Shown piece after piece: positions 8,105 through 16,547 of a stretch of DNA of 64,000 nucleotides. Under the pieces are notes generated by a model, which worked only from the letters and a program-made list of their open reading frames with translations, searched no databases and was not told the DNA's origin. The stretch spans positions 1 through 64,000 of the forward strand of contig URMS01000014.1 of NCBI GenBank assembly GCA_900548975.1, in the 5' to 3' direction. Source of the stretch: an uncultured Porphyromonadaceae bacterium. Its GTDB lineage: Bacteria > Bacteroidota > Bacteroidia > Bacteroidales > Muribaculaceae. The position numbers were made by a program, and so were the translations under genes. Position 1 is the first letter of the stretch, and each line of letters begins with the position of its first letter.

Positions 8105-8718
8105 ACTGAAAAAGGTGTTCGGTCGACGAGCGAACGCGCCAGCGTGGCCTCGTCGGTATATTCAATTTCGTTGCCTACGGCCACGCCGCGGGCCAGCTGA
8201 GTCACTTTCACATCGCTGCCGCTGCGACGTATCAGGCGGTATATGTAGAAATCGGTTGTGTCGGCCTCGACGGTGGCGCCGGTGGCGAGTATCACCTCGT
8301 CGATACCGCCGGCCTTGATGCGCTCTATCAGCGACGCTATCTCCAGCGAATCGGGCCCGAGACCGTCGATAGGTGAAATCAGTCCTCCGAGCACATGGTA
8401 CACACCGTCGTAGCGGCCCGTCGACTCGATGCTCATGACATCGCGCACACTTTCGACCACGCACACCAGCGACCGCCGACGCTTGGGCGACGAACAGATG
8501 GGGCACACAGTCTCCTCGCTGATGTTGTGGCACACCGAGCAGTAGCGTATGCCCTTGCGCAGATTGATTATGGCCTCGCCTATGCCCACGGCCTCGCCCT
8601 CGTCGCGCCGCAGCAGATGCAGCGCAAAGCGCAGAGCCGTCTTACGCCCCACGCCCGGCAGACGCGACAGCGATGACACCGCATTCTCGAGCAACACAGA
8701 TGAAAATTCCTGTTCCAT
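8101..8718 (-). CDS. recR: Recombination mediator RecR
   Basis: This 205-residue protein is the usual RecR length. With RecO it loads RecA onto SSB-coated gaps during DNA repair. The N-terminal helix-hairpin-helix is SLSRLPGVGRKTALRFALHL (16-35). The zinc finger is Cys60, Cys63, Cys72 and Cys75. The Toprim domain begins at SLVCVVESVRDVMSIE, followed by the Walker-B-like region. It is the first gene of a two-gene unit with the GNAT acetyltransferase. A TAATTTTG sequence on the minus strand (8723-8730) lies four bases before the ATG but has no -33 partner at the right distance. Confidence 0.96.
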   Translation of the reverse strand: MEQEFSSVLLENAVSSLSRLPGVGRKTALRFALHLLRRDEGEAVGIGEAIINLRKGIRYCSVCHNISEETVCPICSSPKRRRSLVCVVESVRDVMSIESTGRYDGVYHVLGGLISPIDGLGPDSLEIASLIERIKAGGIDEVILATGATVEADTTDFYIYRLIRRSGSDVKVTQLARGVAVGNEIEYTDEATLARSLVDRTPFSV

Positions 8719-8775
8719 ACTGCAAAATTAACAATCCTTTATCACAAAAGTCCTCGGACCTCACCGCTTTTTTAG

Positions 8776-8783
8776 TATTTTTG
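8776..8783 (+). promoter_or_regulatory. -7 element for the WG-repeat lipoprotein gene
   Basis: TATTTTTG fits TAnnTTTG. Transcription would start around 8790, which leaves about 30 bases before the preferred ATG at 8822. No good -33 match is visible. Confidence 0.5.
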
Positions 8784-8821
8784 TAGGCATAAAATCCCCG
8801 GTGCCACTTTTTTTGAAAATT

Positions 8822-10027
8822 ATGCATAGAATATCATCATTTATATCTTTCGGAATCATTACTGCGTGCGTGTCTGTTTCGTTTATTTCCTGCTCTAAGA
8901 AAGCCCACCCCGGAGAAATCTCGCAGTCGCTGACCGAAGCGGTAAATTACTACGACAACAACGATATTTTCTCCGAAGGACTCGCCAAGGTGGAGAAAGA
9001 CGGAAAATTCGGCTTCATCAACACCAACGGTGACGAGACCGTGCCTTGCATATACGACGGCGCGGATTCGTTTCACGAAGGTTTTGCCACCATTGCGAAA
9101 AACGGCAAATACGGATTTATCGACACCTTAGGCATGGAAATCATACCCTGCAGTTATGATATGGCCTATCCATTCCGCGAGGGTATGTCCTCTGTTGCGA
9201 AAAATGGCAAGTGGGGATTTATCAATACCAACGGCGATGAAGTGATTCCATGCCGTTATGACCGCGTATGGCAATTCAGCGAAGGGGTGGCTCTTGTCGA
9301 GTCAGACGGTATGGGAGGATACGTCGACACAGAAGGCCGTGAATTCGTGCCTTGTCAATATGATGTCGCATATATTTTCAGCGATGGCATGGCTTTGGTC
9401 ATAAAAGATAAAAAATTCGGATACATCAACAAAGCAGGTGAACAGGTAATACCCTGCACTTACGATTTGGCCGAACCTTTCAGCGACAGCCTTGCGGTGG
9501 TTTGGAAGAACGGACTTTGCTGCTACATCGACACAGAAGGCAAGGAAGTGATACAATGTACTTATTTAGGCGCAGGGCCTTTCTCCGAGGGATTTGCCGC
9601 AGTGCTAAAGGACAGAAAATTCGGCTTTATCGACAGGAACGGACGCGAGGTAATACCCTGCATATACGACAGCGCCGAGCCTTTCACCGAAGGTCTTGCC
9701 AAGGTGGAAAAAGACGGCAAATACGGATTTATCGATACGAAAGGCAACCCGGTGGGAGAATTCATCTACGATTATGTCACATCTTTCAGCAACGGTTGGG
9801 CATCGGTTCGCAAAGATGACAAATGCGGGCTTATCGACACCTCCGGCAGGGTGGTGATACCCTGCAAATATGAATATACCGAGCCTTTCAGCGCCAACTT
9901 GGCCATAGCCCGGAAAGATGGCGTAAACGGCTTCATCGACAAATGGGGTAACGACACATTCTCCGGCCGCAACTACAAACTCAAAGTGCAGAAAAGAAAA
10001 ATCTACGACGAAAATGTGATATACTAA
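8822..10027 (+). CDS. Secreted lipoprotein made of ten WG repeats
   Basis: This encodes 401 residues from the ATG at 8822. A GTG 21 bases upstream is in frame, but the ATG gives a cleaner lipoprotein signal ending FISC. The rest is ten tandem repeats of about 34 residues. Each follows the pattern F.EG.A.V.K.GK.GFI.T.G.E.IPC.YD, the WG (KWG) repeat, expected to form a beta-rich rod or propeller. Eight of the nine full repeats carry a cysteine after the IP/VP position, which is unusual for an exported protein. Repeat 8 has lost it, and repeat 10 is truncated at the end. WG proteins are often adaptor or binding modules. No partner is suggested by the neighbours. Confidence 0.85.
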   Translation: MHRISSFISFGIITACVSVSFISCSKKAHPGEISQSLTEAVNYYDNNDIFSEGLAKVEKDGKFGFINTNGDETVPCIYDGADSFHEGFATIAKNGKYGFIDTLGMEIIPCSYDMAYPFREGMSSVAKNGKWGFINTNGDEVIPCRYDRVWQFSEGVALVESDGMGGYVDTEGREFVPCQYDVAYIFSDGMALVIKDKKFGYINKAGEQVIPCTYDLAEPFSDSLAVVWKNGLCCYIDTEGKEVIQCTYLGAGPFSEGFAAVLKDRKFGFIDRNGREVIPCIYDSAEPFTEGLAKVEKDGKYGFIDTKGNPVGEFIYDYVTSFSNGWASVRKDDKCGLIDTSGRVVIPCKYEYTEPFSANLAIARKDGVNGFIDKWGNDTFSGRNYKLKVQKRKIYDENVIY

Positions 10028-10045
10028 TCTGTCGCTATAAATAAG

Positions 10046-10081
10046 CAGCGAGGACGTCCCGTATCGGGGGCGTCCTCGCTG
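10046..10081. terminator. Bidirectional terminator between the WG gene and tsf
   Basis: AGCGAGGACG (10047-10056) pairs with CGTCCTCGCT (10071-10080), with CCC/GGG continuing inside the stem, followed by GTTTTAG on the plus strand. It lies between converging genes and probably ends both transcripts. Confidence 0.8.
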
Positions 10082-10106
10082 TTTTAGGGTATCTCAGACC
10101 GGAGTA

Positions 10107-11099
10107 TTAGTCCTGGTTGAGGTTAACGCGCTTGAAGCTAACCACAACGAGACCTTTCTGGTTCTGCTCGAGATACTGGCCGATGGTGAGGTTTCCGTCT
10201 TTCACGAATTCCTGTTCCATGAGGCACGATTCCTTGAAGAACTTGTTGAGACGGCCGTTGGCGATGTTCTGAATCATCTGCTCGGGGAGGTTGGCAGCCT
10301 TTGCGGCAGCGGTCTCGGCGATGATTACACGAGCCTTGGCAGCTTCGTCTTCGGTGAGCCATCCCTTGGCGATGTTGCTGGAGATGTGGTCTTCGCTGTC
10401 GACGAGGTTGGGGTTGATGCCGGCTTTCTTGAGGGCGGCTTCAACGGCTTTCTTCACCTGCTCTTCTTTGGTCTTCTCGATGGCCACGTTGTACTCGGAA
10501 GTCTTGATTTCTTCGGGCACGCTGTCGCGGTCTACAGCAACGGGGTTCATCGAAGCAACCTGCATGGCCACGTCGCGGCCTACCTGATAGTCGACACCTG
10601 CTTCGTTGAAGCCGGCGATGGTCGACAGGTGGTTGCCGAGGTGGTTGTAGGAAGTTGTCGAAGCGGCTTCGAGATATTCGTAGCGGCCGAGTTCGATTTT
10701 CTCGCCGGTCTTGGCGGTTTCGTCGGTGATGTGGTCGGCAACGGAACGGCCGTCGAGGCTGAGGGTCTTGAGCTCGTCGAGCGATTTCACACGCTGAGCC
10801 ACAGCTGCGTCGAGGATAGCCTGAGTAAGAGCTACGAAGCTTGCGTTCTTGGCCACGAAGTCTGTTTCGCAGCAGAGAGCCACGATAGCGGCGAAGTCGC
10901 CTTCGTTCTTGGCGAGGACGCAGCCTTCGGAAGCCTGACGGTCTTCACGCTTGGCGGCGATAGCCTGGCCTTTTTTGCGGAGAACTTCTACAGCGGCGTC
11001 CATGTCGCCGTTAGTCTCGATAAGGGCTTTTTTGCAGTCCATCATGCCGGCGCCGGTGAGGCCGCGCAGCTTGGTGATTTCTGCGAGTGTTACTGCCAT
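10107..11099 (-). CDS. tsf: Elongation factor Ts
   Basis: This 330-residue protein is the guanine-nucleotide exchange factor for EF-Tu. The N-terminal UBA-like domain (ITKLRGLTGAGMMDCKKALI) is followed by the signature TDFVAKN region that inserts into EF-Tu. The length is typical of Bacteroidetes, which are longer than the 283 residues in E. coli. It is the last gene of the rplM-rpsI-rpsB-tsf operon. It is preceded by a hairpin with a T run on the transcribed strand, which may reduce its expression relative to rpsB, and followed by a strong terminator at 10046-10081. Confidence 0.98.
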   Translation of the reverse strand: MAVTLAEITKLRGLTGAGMMDCKKALIETNGDMDAAVEVLRKKGQAIAAKREDRQASEGCVLAKNEGDFAAIVALCCETDFVAKNASFVALTQAILDAAVAQRVKSLDELKTLSLDGRSVADHITDETAKTGEKIELGRYEYLEAASTTSYNHLGNHLSTIAGFNEAGVDYQVGRDVAMQVASMNPVAVDRDSVPEEIKTSEYNVAIEKTKEEQVKKAVEAALKKAGINPNLVDSEDHISSNIAKGWLTEDEAAKARVIIAETAAAKAANLPEQMIQNIANGRLNKFFKESCLMEQEFVKDGNLTIGQYLEQNQKGLVVVSFKRVNLNQD

Positions 11100-11126
11100 A
11101 TATTCGGTATTTTATTGTTTAGACAT

Positions 11127-11166
11127 AAAAAATCAAGTTCTCAAGCCCACAGAATGGGCCTGAGAA
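11127..11166 (-). terminator. Terminator-like hairpin between rpsB and tsf
   Basis: On the minus strand TTCTCA (11166-11161) and GCCCA (11159-11155) pair with TGGGC (11149-11145) and TGAGAA (11143-11138), and a T6 run follows a few bases later (11132-11127). Placed inside the operon, it could cause partial termination or mRNA processing that sets the rpsB to tsf ratio. Confidence 0.55.
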
Positions 11167-11180
11167 ACCTGAGTATTCAA

Positions 11181-12023
11181 TTATTCAGCTGCTTCGGCTG
11201 CTTCCTCTGCTGCGGGAGCTGCTTCTTCGGCTGCTTCGGCCTTGGGCTCTTCGCGACGTACGCGGCGACGCTCGCGGCGGGGAGCAGCTGCTGCTTCGGC
11301 CTGAGCTTCGGCGGCTTCGCTGTCGAGCTTCTCGGCTTTGCGCTCTTCCAGACCTTCGGCCATGGCGGCTACGAGGGTACCGGCGATGAGCTCGATGCTC
11401 TTGGAAGCGTCGTCGTTAGCGGGGATTACGTAGTCTACGAGCGAGGGGTCGGAGTTGGTGTCGACCATAGCGAATACGGGGATACCGAGACGGTTGGCTT
11501 CTGCTACGGCGATGTGCTCTTTCATCACGTCGACAACGAAGAGAGCGGAGGGAAGACGGTTGAGGTCGGCGATAGAACCGAGGGTCTTCTCGAGTTTGGC
11601 ACGCTGACGCGAGATCTGGAGACGTTCGCGCTTCGACAGGTTGTCGAATGTACCGTCCTTGCTCATCTTGTCGATGGTGGTCATCTTGCGGACGGCCTTG
11701 CGGATGGTGGGGAAGTTGGTGAGCATACCACCGGGCCAGCGCTCGATAACGTAGGGCATGCCTACCGACGAAGCGAGGTCGGCGATAACCTGCTTGGCCT
11801 GCTTTTTGGTTGCGACGAAGAGAACTTTCTTGCCGCTCTTGGCCATACCGCGAAGCACGTTGGCGGCTTCGGCGAGCTTGGCCTCGGTCTTATAGAGGTC
11901 GATTATGTGGATACCGTTGCGCTCCATGAAGATGTAGGGGGCCATTGCGGGGTTCCATTTGCGTTTGAGGTGGCCGAAGTGGCAACCTGCTTCAAGGAGC
12001 TGTTCGAATGTGGGATTAGCCAT
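11181..12023 (-). CDS. rpsB: 30S ribosomal protein S2
   Basis: This 280-residue S2 protein starts at the ATG at 12021-12023 (MANPTFEQLLEAGCHFGH). An in-frame TTG 14 codons upstream gives an unlikely lysine-rich extension. The core is complete through about residue 225 (IPVFAMVDTNSDPSLVDYVIPANDDA). The last 55 residues or so are a low-complexity Ala/Glu/Arg tail (with RRERRRVRREE in the middle) not found in E. coli S2. It is the third gene of the operon. Two GC-rich hairpins lie in the rpsI-rpsB gap and might be an autoregulatory S2 site. Confidence 0.97.
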   Translation of the reverse strand: MANPTFEQLLEAGCHFGHLKRKWNPAMAPYIFMERNGIHIIDLYKTEAKLAEAANVLRGMAKSGKKVLFVATKKQAKQVIADLASSVGMPYVIERWPGGMLTNFPTIRKAVRKMTTIDKMSKDGTFDNLSKRERLQISRQRAKLEKTLGSIADLNRLPSALFVVDVMKEHIAVAEANRLGIPVFAMVDTNSDPSLVDYVIPANDDASKSIELIAGTLVAAMAEGLEERKAEKLDSEAAEAQAEAAAAPRRERRRVRREEPKAEAAEEAAPAAEEAAEAAE

Positions 12024-12063
12024 TTTCTTGTTTTTGTTAGGTTTACGTTCTTTGTTTTCAGGC

Positions 12064-12145
12064 AACCGCGGGGTAGGGAACGCAGGTCCATCGCCGCGGT
12101 TTAGATACTAAACACATATTTTGTCCGGCCTTGTGGCCGCCGGAC
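12064..12145 (-). promoter_or_regulatory. Hairpins in the rpsI-rpsB gap, possible S2 leader
   Basis: Two inverted repeats lie before rpsB: AACCGCGG (12064-12071) with CCGCGGTT (12094-12101), and GTCCGGC (12123-12129) with GCCGGAC (12139-12145). Neither is followed by a T run in the direction of transcription. E. coli rpsB has an autoregulated leader; similarity of function here is only a suggestion. Confidence 0.4.
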
Positions 12146-12157
12146 GTCGGAGGAATA

Positions 12158-12544
12158 TTAACGCTTGGAGAACTGGAAGCGCTTGCGAGCTTTGGGCTGA
12201 CCGGGTTTCTTGCGTTCTACGGCGCGAGGGTCGCGGGTCATGAAGCCATGCTTGCGGAGCACCGACTTGTCGTCGGGGTTGATTTTCACCAGAGCGCGGG
12301 CGATACCGAGGCGGAGAGCTTCGGCCTGGCCTTTGTAGCCGCCGCCATCGAGATTCACGTGGATGTCGTATTTATCGGCTACTTCGAGAGTGGTGAGGGG
12401 CTGCTTAACGATGTACTGAAGAATCGAAGAAGGGAAGTACACGTCGAGGGGGCGTTTGTTGATGGTGATAACGCCGGTACCTTCTTTAACGATAACGCGG
12501 GCGACGGCGGCTTTGCGGCGGCCTACTGCATTTACTGTTTCCAT
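12158..12544 (-). CDS. rpsI: 30S ribosomal protein S9
   Basis: This 128-residue S9 protein starts METVNAVGRRKAAVARVIVK and ends in the conserved basic tail KARKRFQFSKR, which reaches the ribosomal P site. Length and motifs match the family throughout. It follows rplM after eight bases, the conserved L13-S9 pairing found across bacteria, and precedes rpsB and tsf. Confidence 0.98.
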   Translation of the reverse strand: METVNAVGRRKAAVARVIVKEGTGVITINKRPLDVYFPSSILQYIVKQPLTTLEVADKYDIHVNLDGGGYKGQAEALRLGIARALVKINPDDKSVLRKHGFMTRDPRAVERKKPGQPKARKRFQFSKR

Positions 12545-12552
12545 ACTAGCGA

Positions 12553-13035
12553 TTATTTCAGTTTGTTAATGTCGATGACAACGGGGTTCTGGGCTTCGTG
12601 GGGATGGTTGGGACCATTGTACACGTGCATGTTCTCGATCAGACGACGGCCCAGACGGTTTTTGGGAAGCATACCCTTCATGACGCGCATGAACAGGGGG
12701 TGCATGCCCTTGTCCTGATTGTGCTGCTTGAACGATTTCTTCATCAGCACTTCGGGAGTGGTCTCACGCTGACCACCGGGATAGCCGGTGTAGTTAAGGT
12801 AGATGCGGTCGGTCATTTTTTTGCCGGTGAGAACGATCTTGTCGGCGTTGATGATGATGACATTGTCGCCGCACTCCATGTTGGGGGAGTAGCTGGGTTT
12901 GTATTTGCCGCGAAGCAGCTTTGCCACTTTTGCGCACAGACGGCCGAGAACCTGGTCGGTGGCGTCGATAACCACCCACTGGTGCTCTACTTCCTGAGCG
13001 TTGGGGAATTGGGTGCGATAGCTAATAGTATCCAC
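12553..13035 (-). CDS. rplM: 50S ribosomal protein L13
   Basis: This 160-residue L13 protein shows the family motifs WVVIDATDQVLGRLCAKVAK near the N-terminus, the GDNVIIINADKI strand, and GMLPKNRLGRRLIENMHVY. It is somewhat longer than E. coli L13 (142 residues) because of N-terminal and C-terminal additions. It is the first gene of rplM-rpsI-rpsB-tsf, driven by a good promoter at 13146-13175. The roughly 100-base leader contains small GC-rich inverted repeats. L13 is known to repress its own operon in some bacteria, so the leader may be regulatory. Confidence 0.98.
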   Translation of the reverse strand: MDTISYRTQFPNAQEVEHQWVVIDATDQVLGRLCAKVAKLLRGKYKPSYSPNMECGDNVIIINADKIVLTGKKMTDRIYLNYTGYPGGQRETTPEVLMKKSFKQHNQDKGMHPLFMRVMKGMLPKNRLGRRLIENMHVYNGPNHPHEAQNPVVIDINKLK

Positions 13036-13145
13036 AGTTAATTTCTTGATTAATAGTTACATAATTTGACCGCCGCGTTGGAGCCCGCTTGGCCAAAAGC
13101 GTGCCGCGCGACTGACGGTATTAGTGTTGGACATAATCGGTGCCG

Positions 13146-13175
13146 CAAAGGTACGACTTTTTTTCCACTCCACAA
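13146..13175 (-). promoter_or_regulatory. Promoter of the rplM operon
   Basis: On the minus strand the -33 TTG is at 13175-13173 and the -7 TACCTTTG at 13153-13146, separated by 19 bases. This matches the Bacteroidetes consensus and gives a leader of about 100 bases before rplM. Confidence 0.8.
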
Positions 13176-13260
13176 TATATTTTTTTGTTTTCAACTCAAA
13201 AAAAATGTTTTACGCCCACCTTTATTCATCAATTATAACCGCTAATTCATAATTTAATCG

Positions 13261-13268
13261 TACCTTTG
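13261..13268 (+). promoter_or_regulatory. -7 element of the pgi promoter
   Basis: TACCTTTG matches TAnnTTTG and would start a transcript near 13275, about 25 bases before the pgi ATG. No clear -33 TTG is present. Confidence 0.6.
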
Positions 13269-13299
13269 TGGTCAGAACAACATATACCTTTTATATATT

Positions 13300-14631
13300 A
13301 TGAGTAAGATTCAAGTAAATGTCACCGGTGCCGAGTCGTTTGTGAGTGCCAACGGCCTCGAAGCTCTCAAGCCCGATGGCAAGGCCGGCATGGAGAAAAT
13401 CCTCGAAGGCACAGGCCTCGGCAACGATTTCCTCGGCTGGGTGAAGCTCCCCACCGAAACAAGCAACGAACTTCTCGACGACATCAACGCCACAGCAGCC
13501 CGTCTGCGCGAACTCTGCGACGTAGTCGTGGCCATAGGTATCGGAGGCAGCTATCTCGGCGCCAAGGCTGTGATAGAAGCTCTTTCCGGCGCTTTCGACG
13601 CTTATATCCCCTCCGGCCGCACAAAAGTGCTCTTCGCCGGCCAGAACATAGGCGAAGACTATCTCGCCGAGCTCCAGGACTTCCTTAAGAACAAGAAATT
13701 CGGCATAATCGTGATATCCAAGTCGGGTACCACCACCGAACCCGCCATCGCTTTCCGCATACTCCGCGAACAGCTCGAGGCACAGATGGGCCGCGAGGAA
13801 GCCGGCAAGCGCATTGTGGCCGTGACCGATGCCAAGCGAGGCGCCCTCCGCACCCTCGCCGATACCGAAGGCTACAAGACATACGTCATTCCCGACAACG
13901 TGGGCGGCCGTTTCTCCGTCCTCACCCCCGTCGGTCTGCTTCCCATCGCCGTTGCCGGCTTCGACATCCACGCACTCGTCGAAGGCGCCCGCGAAATGCA
14001 GAAAGGCACTCTCGCCGGCACCGACACCTCGGCCATGACCTATGCTCTCTATCGCAACGCCCTCTACCGTTCGGGCAAAAAGATCGAGATTCTGGTCAAC
14101 TTCAATCCCAAACTCCACTTCTTCGGCGAATGGTGGAAACAGCTCTACGGTGAAAGCGAAGGCAAGGACCACAAAGGCATCTTCCCTGCCGCTGTCGACG
14201 ACACAACCGACCTTCACTCCATGGGACAGTGGATACAGGAAGGCGAGCGCATCATTTTTGAAACCGTAGTTTCCGTAGCCGCCGCCGACCGCGATCTCCG
14301 CATTCCCTTCGACGAATCGAACCTCGACGGTCTCAACTACATCGCCGGCAAGCGTGTAGACGAAGTCAACAAAATGGCCGAACTCGGCACCCGCATCGCC
14401 CACATCGACGGCGGTGTACCCAACCTCCAGGTAGTGATTCCGCGTCTCGACGCTTCGGCTCTCGGCTCGCTCATCTACTTCTTCGAGGCAGCCTGCGGCA
14501 TCAGCGGCTACATTCTCGGCGTCAACCCCTTCAACCAGCCCGGTGTCGAAGCATATAAGAAAAATATGTTCGCCCTCCTCGAAAAGCCCGGCTACGAAGA
14601 AGCAACCGCCGCCATCAAAGCCAAACTCTAA
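13300..14631 (+). CDS. pgi: Glucose-6-phosphate isomerase
   Basis: This 443-residue enzyme interconverts glucose 6-phosphate and fructose 6-phosphate in glycolysis and gluconeogenesis. The sugar-phosphate loop is in GIIVISKSGTTTEPAIA, with the glycine loop VVAIGIGGSYLGAKA before it. The catalytic glutamate region is DLHSMGQWIQEGERIIFET. The C-terminal signature with the active-site lysine is VNPFNQPGVEAYKKNMF. It is the short bacterial form, as in Bacillus and Bacteroides, rather than the 550-residue enterobacterial form. It appears monocistronic, with its own -7 element and a periodic inverted repeat after its stop codon. Confidence 0.97.
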   Translation: MSKIQVNVTGAESFVSANGLEALKPDGKAGMEKILEGTGLGNDFLGWVKLPTETSNELLDDINATAARLRELCDVVVAIGIGGSYLGAKAVIEALSGAFDAYIPSGRTKVLFAGQNIGEDYLAELQDFLKNKKFGIIVISKSGTTTEPAIAFRILREQLEAQMGREEAGKRIVAVTDAKRGALRTLADTEGYKTYVIPDNVGGRFSVLTPVGLLPIAVAGFDIHALVEGAREMQKGTLAGTDTSAMTYALYRNALYRSGKKIEILVNFNPKLHFFGEWWKQLYGESEGKDHKGIFPAAVDDTTDLHSMGQWIQEGERIIFETVVSVAAADRDLRIPFDESNLDGLNYIAGKRVDEVNKMAELGTRIAHIDGGVPNLQVVIPRLDASALGSLIYFFEAACGISGYILGVNPFNQPGVEAYKKNMFALLEKPGYEEATAAIKAKL

Positions 14632-14636
14632 GAGAG

Positions 14637-14838
14637 TAGGAAATTAGGAGTGAAGGAAGTTAGGTGTTTAGGAATCTATGATTATAGGAATTCAGGAAGT
14701 TAGGAATTTAGGAAGATGGGAATTCACAAGGCATTATTCTGCTTCATAATTTCCTAATATCCTAATTTCATAACTTCCTAATCTCATAATCTCCTAATTT
14801 CATAATTTCCTAACCTCTTAACATCTTAATATCTTAAC
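14637..14838. repeat. Inverted arrays with an eight-base period
   Basis: The left arm (14637-14724) is eleven consecutive degenerate octamers of the form TAGGAANT. The right arm (14743-14838) is twelve octamers of the form NTCNTAAY, broadly complementary to the left. An 18-base spacer (14725-14742) separates them. The arms could fold into a long imperfect hairpin. The right arm ends four bases before the murI start codon. The period holds exactly across both arms even where the bases diverge, which points to origin by unit duplication rather than chance AT richness. Confidence 0.85.
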
Positions 14839-14842
14839 AATA

Positions 14843-15661
14843 ATGTGTCCCATCGGTGTTTTCGACTCCGGATTCGGAGGACTCACCATACTCAAAAGTC
14901 TGCGCCGGGCGCTCCCCGGTGCAGACTTTCTATATCTTGGCGACAACGCCCGCGCCCCCTACGGCACTCGCTCGTTCGAACTCATATACCGCTTCACCCT
15001 GCAGGCCGTACGATACCTTTTCGGCCAGGGATGCCCGCTGGTTATCTTAGCCTGTAACACCGCATCGGCCAAGGCCCTGCGGAGCATACAGCAGCGCGAT
15101 CTTGCCGCCATCGACCCATCGCGACGCGTCCTCGGTGTGATACGGCCCACCGTCGAAGCCATCTCAGGCACCACGCGCACCGGCGCCGTGGGTCTCTTCG
15201 GCACACCCGGCACCATAGCGTCGGGCTCCTACGACATCGAGATTGCCAAACACGCCCCGGGAGTGAACGTATACAGCCACGCCTGCCCCATGTGGGTGCC
15301 GCTGGTCGAATACCGCGAAGCCGACGGCGACGGCGCCGACTACTTCGTCAAAAAAGACATCGACGCTCTTTTCACCCCGCACCCCGACATAGATACCCTC
15401 ATTCTGGGCTGCACACACTATCCGCTGCTCATCGACAAAATACGCCGCTACGTTCCCGAGGGTGTCAGCATACTCTCGCAGGGCGACATCGTGGCCGCCT
15501 CGCTGGTCGACTATCTGCGCCGCCATCCCGACATGGACGCCCGCATAAGCCGCAGCGGCTCCGTGCGCTACCTCACCACCGAATCGACCGCAAAATTCGA
15601 CCCCCTCGCCTCGGAATTCATGGGCACGCCGGTCAGCGCCACCACCGTGCGCCTCGACTGA
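14843..15661 (+). CDS. murI: Glutamate racemase
   Basis: This 272-residue enzyme converts L-glutamate to D-glutamate for peptidoglycan. The N-terminus has the GVFDSGFGGLTIL motif. The two catalytic cysteines are Cys71 in LACNTASAKAL and Cys190 in LGCTHYPLL. The length is normal. The ATG directly follows an inverted octamer array that may influence expression. It is convergent with the AraC-family gene, with 16 bases between stop codons. Confidence 0.96.
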   Translation: MCPIGVFDSGFGGLTILKSLRRALPGADFLYLGDNARAPYGTRSFELIYRFTLQAVRYLFGQGCPLVILACNTASAKALRSIQQRDLAAIDPSRRVLGVIRPTVEAISGTTRTGAVGLFGTPGTIASGSYDIEIAKHAPGVNVYSHACPMWVPLVEYREADGDGADYFVKKDIDALFTPHPDIDTLILGCTHYPLLIDKIRRYVPEGVSILSQGDIVAASLVDYLRRHPDMDARISRSGSVRYLTTESTAKFDPLASEFMGTPVSATTVRLD

Positions 15662-15677
15662 GCCGACGCCCCTCAAC

Positions 15678-16547
15678 TCACTGCACAGTTTTATCCTTTT
15701 CCGAAACCCGGAATTGCGATGGCGACATGCCGTACTCCTTCCTGAACACACGGTTGAAGTGCGGCAAATCATTAAATCCTACAGAGAAGCATATTTCCGA
15801 AATCTGTTTTCCGGTGTCTTTCAGAAGTTCGCATGCTGTCTGAAGCCGGTAGAGAGTGACAAACCGCGAAAAGGTCATACCCTTGTTCCGTTTAAAGAAA
15901 GTACAGAAAGCCGAGCGGTTCATCCCTATGTGCGATGCTATATCAGTGAGCGTAATCGCATGCTGATAGTGGGCCATGACATAGGCTGCCACTTGCTGAA
16001 TGCGCCTGAGGTCTTGCTCTATTTTGATTGATTTGCCGATATATGTGCGGTCGGCCGTCGTGAACACGAAAGGCAGCAAACGCAACATGCCGCATAGCTG
16101 CCCTAAATCGTCTGCCCCGGCCATCTCTCTAAACACACTTTTTATTATTTCAGCGCTTTTATATCCATATTTTATAGCTTCAACGGGAAATGTCCGGGCG
16201 AAAAGAAGACGACGGATCTCCGGAAAGGCCGCAATGCACCTGTCGACGAACTCCCGGCTGAACGCTGCCATGAGATAGGCGATTTCACCGTCGGAATTCA
16301 CCGAATCCGGTTCATATTCCCAATAATGCGCCATCGACGGCGGTATAAGCACAACTTCGCCTGCGGCAAATGGCATCAGAGTGTCGCCGGTCATTCTCAC
16401 TCCGCACCCCTGTGTCACATAGTAAAGTTCCCATGCCTCATGACGGTGCATTTTTGCCTCGACATGCGGCTCGACGTGCTGTGCTATAAAGAAAAAGGAG
16501 TGATCCCCGACTTCGGGCAAGGTATATGGTGTTACGGCATCTTTCAT
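15678..16547 (-). CDS. AraC-family regulator with cupin domain
   Basis: This 289-residue protein has an N-terminal cupin-like ligand domain; HVEAKMHRHEAWELYYVTQG around residues 28-48 carries the His and Glu residues of the fold. The C-terminal AraC DNA-binding domain has helix-turn-helix units at TLTDIASHIGMNRSAFCTFF and EICFSVGFNDLPHFNRVFRK, with the family end GMSPSQF. It is divergent from a nitroreductase gene. A perfect 13-base inverted repeat has one copy over each promoter, the left copy overlapping this gene's first codon. I infer that it regulates itself and the nitroreductase; the inducer is unknown. Confidence 0.92.
   Translation of the reverse strand: MKDAVTPYTLPEVGDHSFFFIAQHVEPHVEAKMHRHEAWELYYVTQGCGVRMTGDTLMPFAAGEVVLIPPSMAHYWEYEPDSVNSDGEIAYLMAAFSREFVDRCIAAFPEIRRLLFARTFPVEAIKYGYKSAEIIKSVFREMAGADDLGQLCGMLRLLPFVFTTADRTYIGKSIKIEQDLRRIQQVAAYVMAHYQHAITLTDIASHIGMNRSAFCTFFKRNKGMTFSRFVTLYRLQTACELLKDTGKQISEICFSVGFNDLPHFNRVFRKEYGMSPSQFRVSEKDKTVQ

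Noticed and set aside
8723..8730. recR promoter
   Set aside because: TAATTTTG on the minus strand matches the -7 consensus but lies four bases from the ATG, and the nearest TTTG is only 14 bases further up, so I did not list it as a feature.
14637..14838. CRISPR array or insertion-sequence terminal repeats
   Set aside because: The units are eight bases with no unique spacers, there are no cas genes, and no transposase frame lies between the arms.
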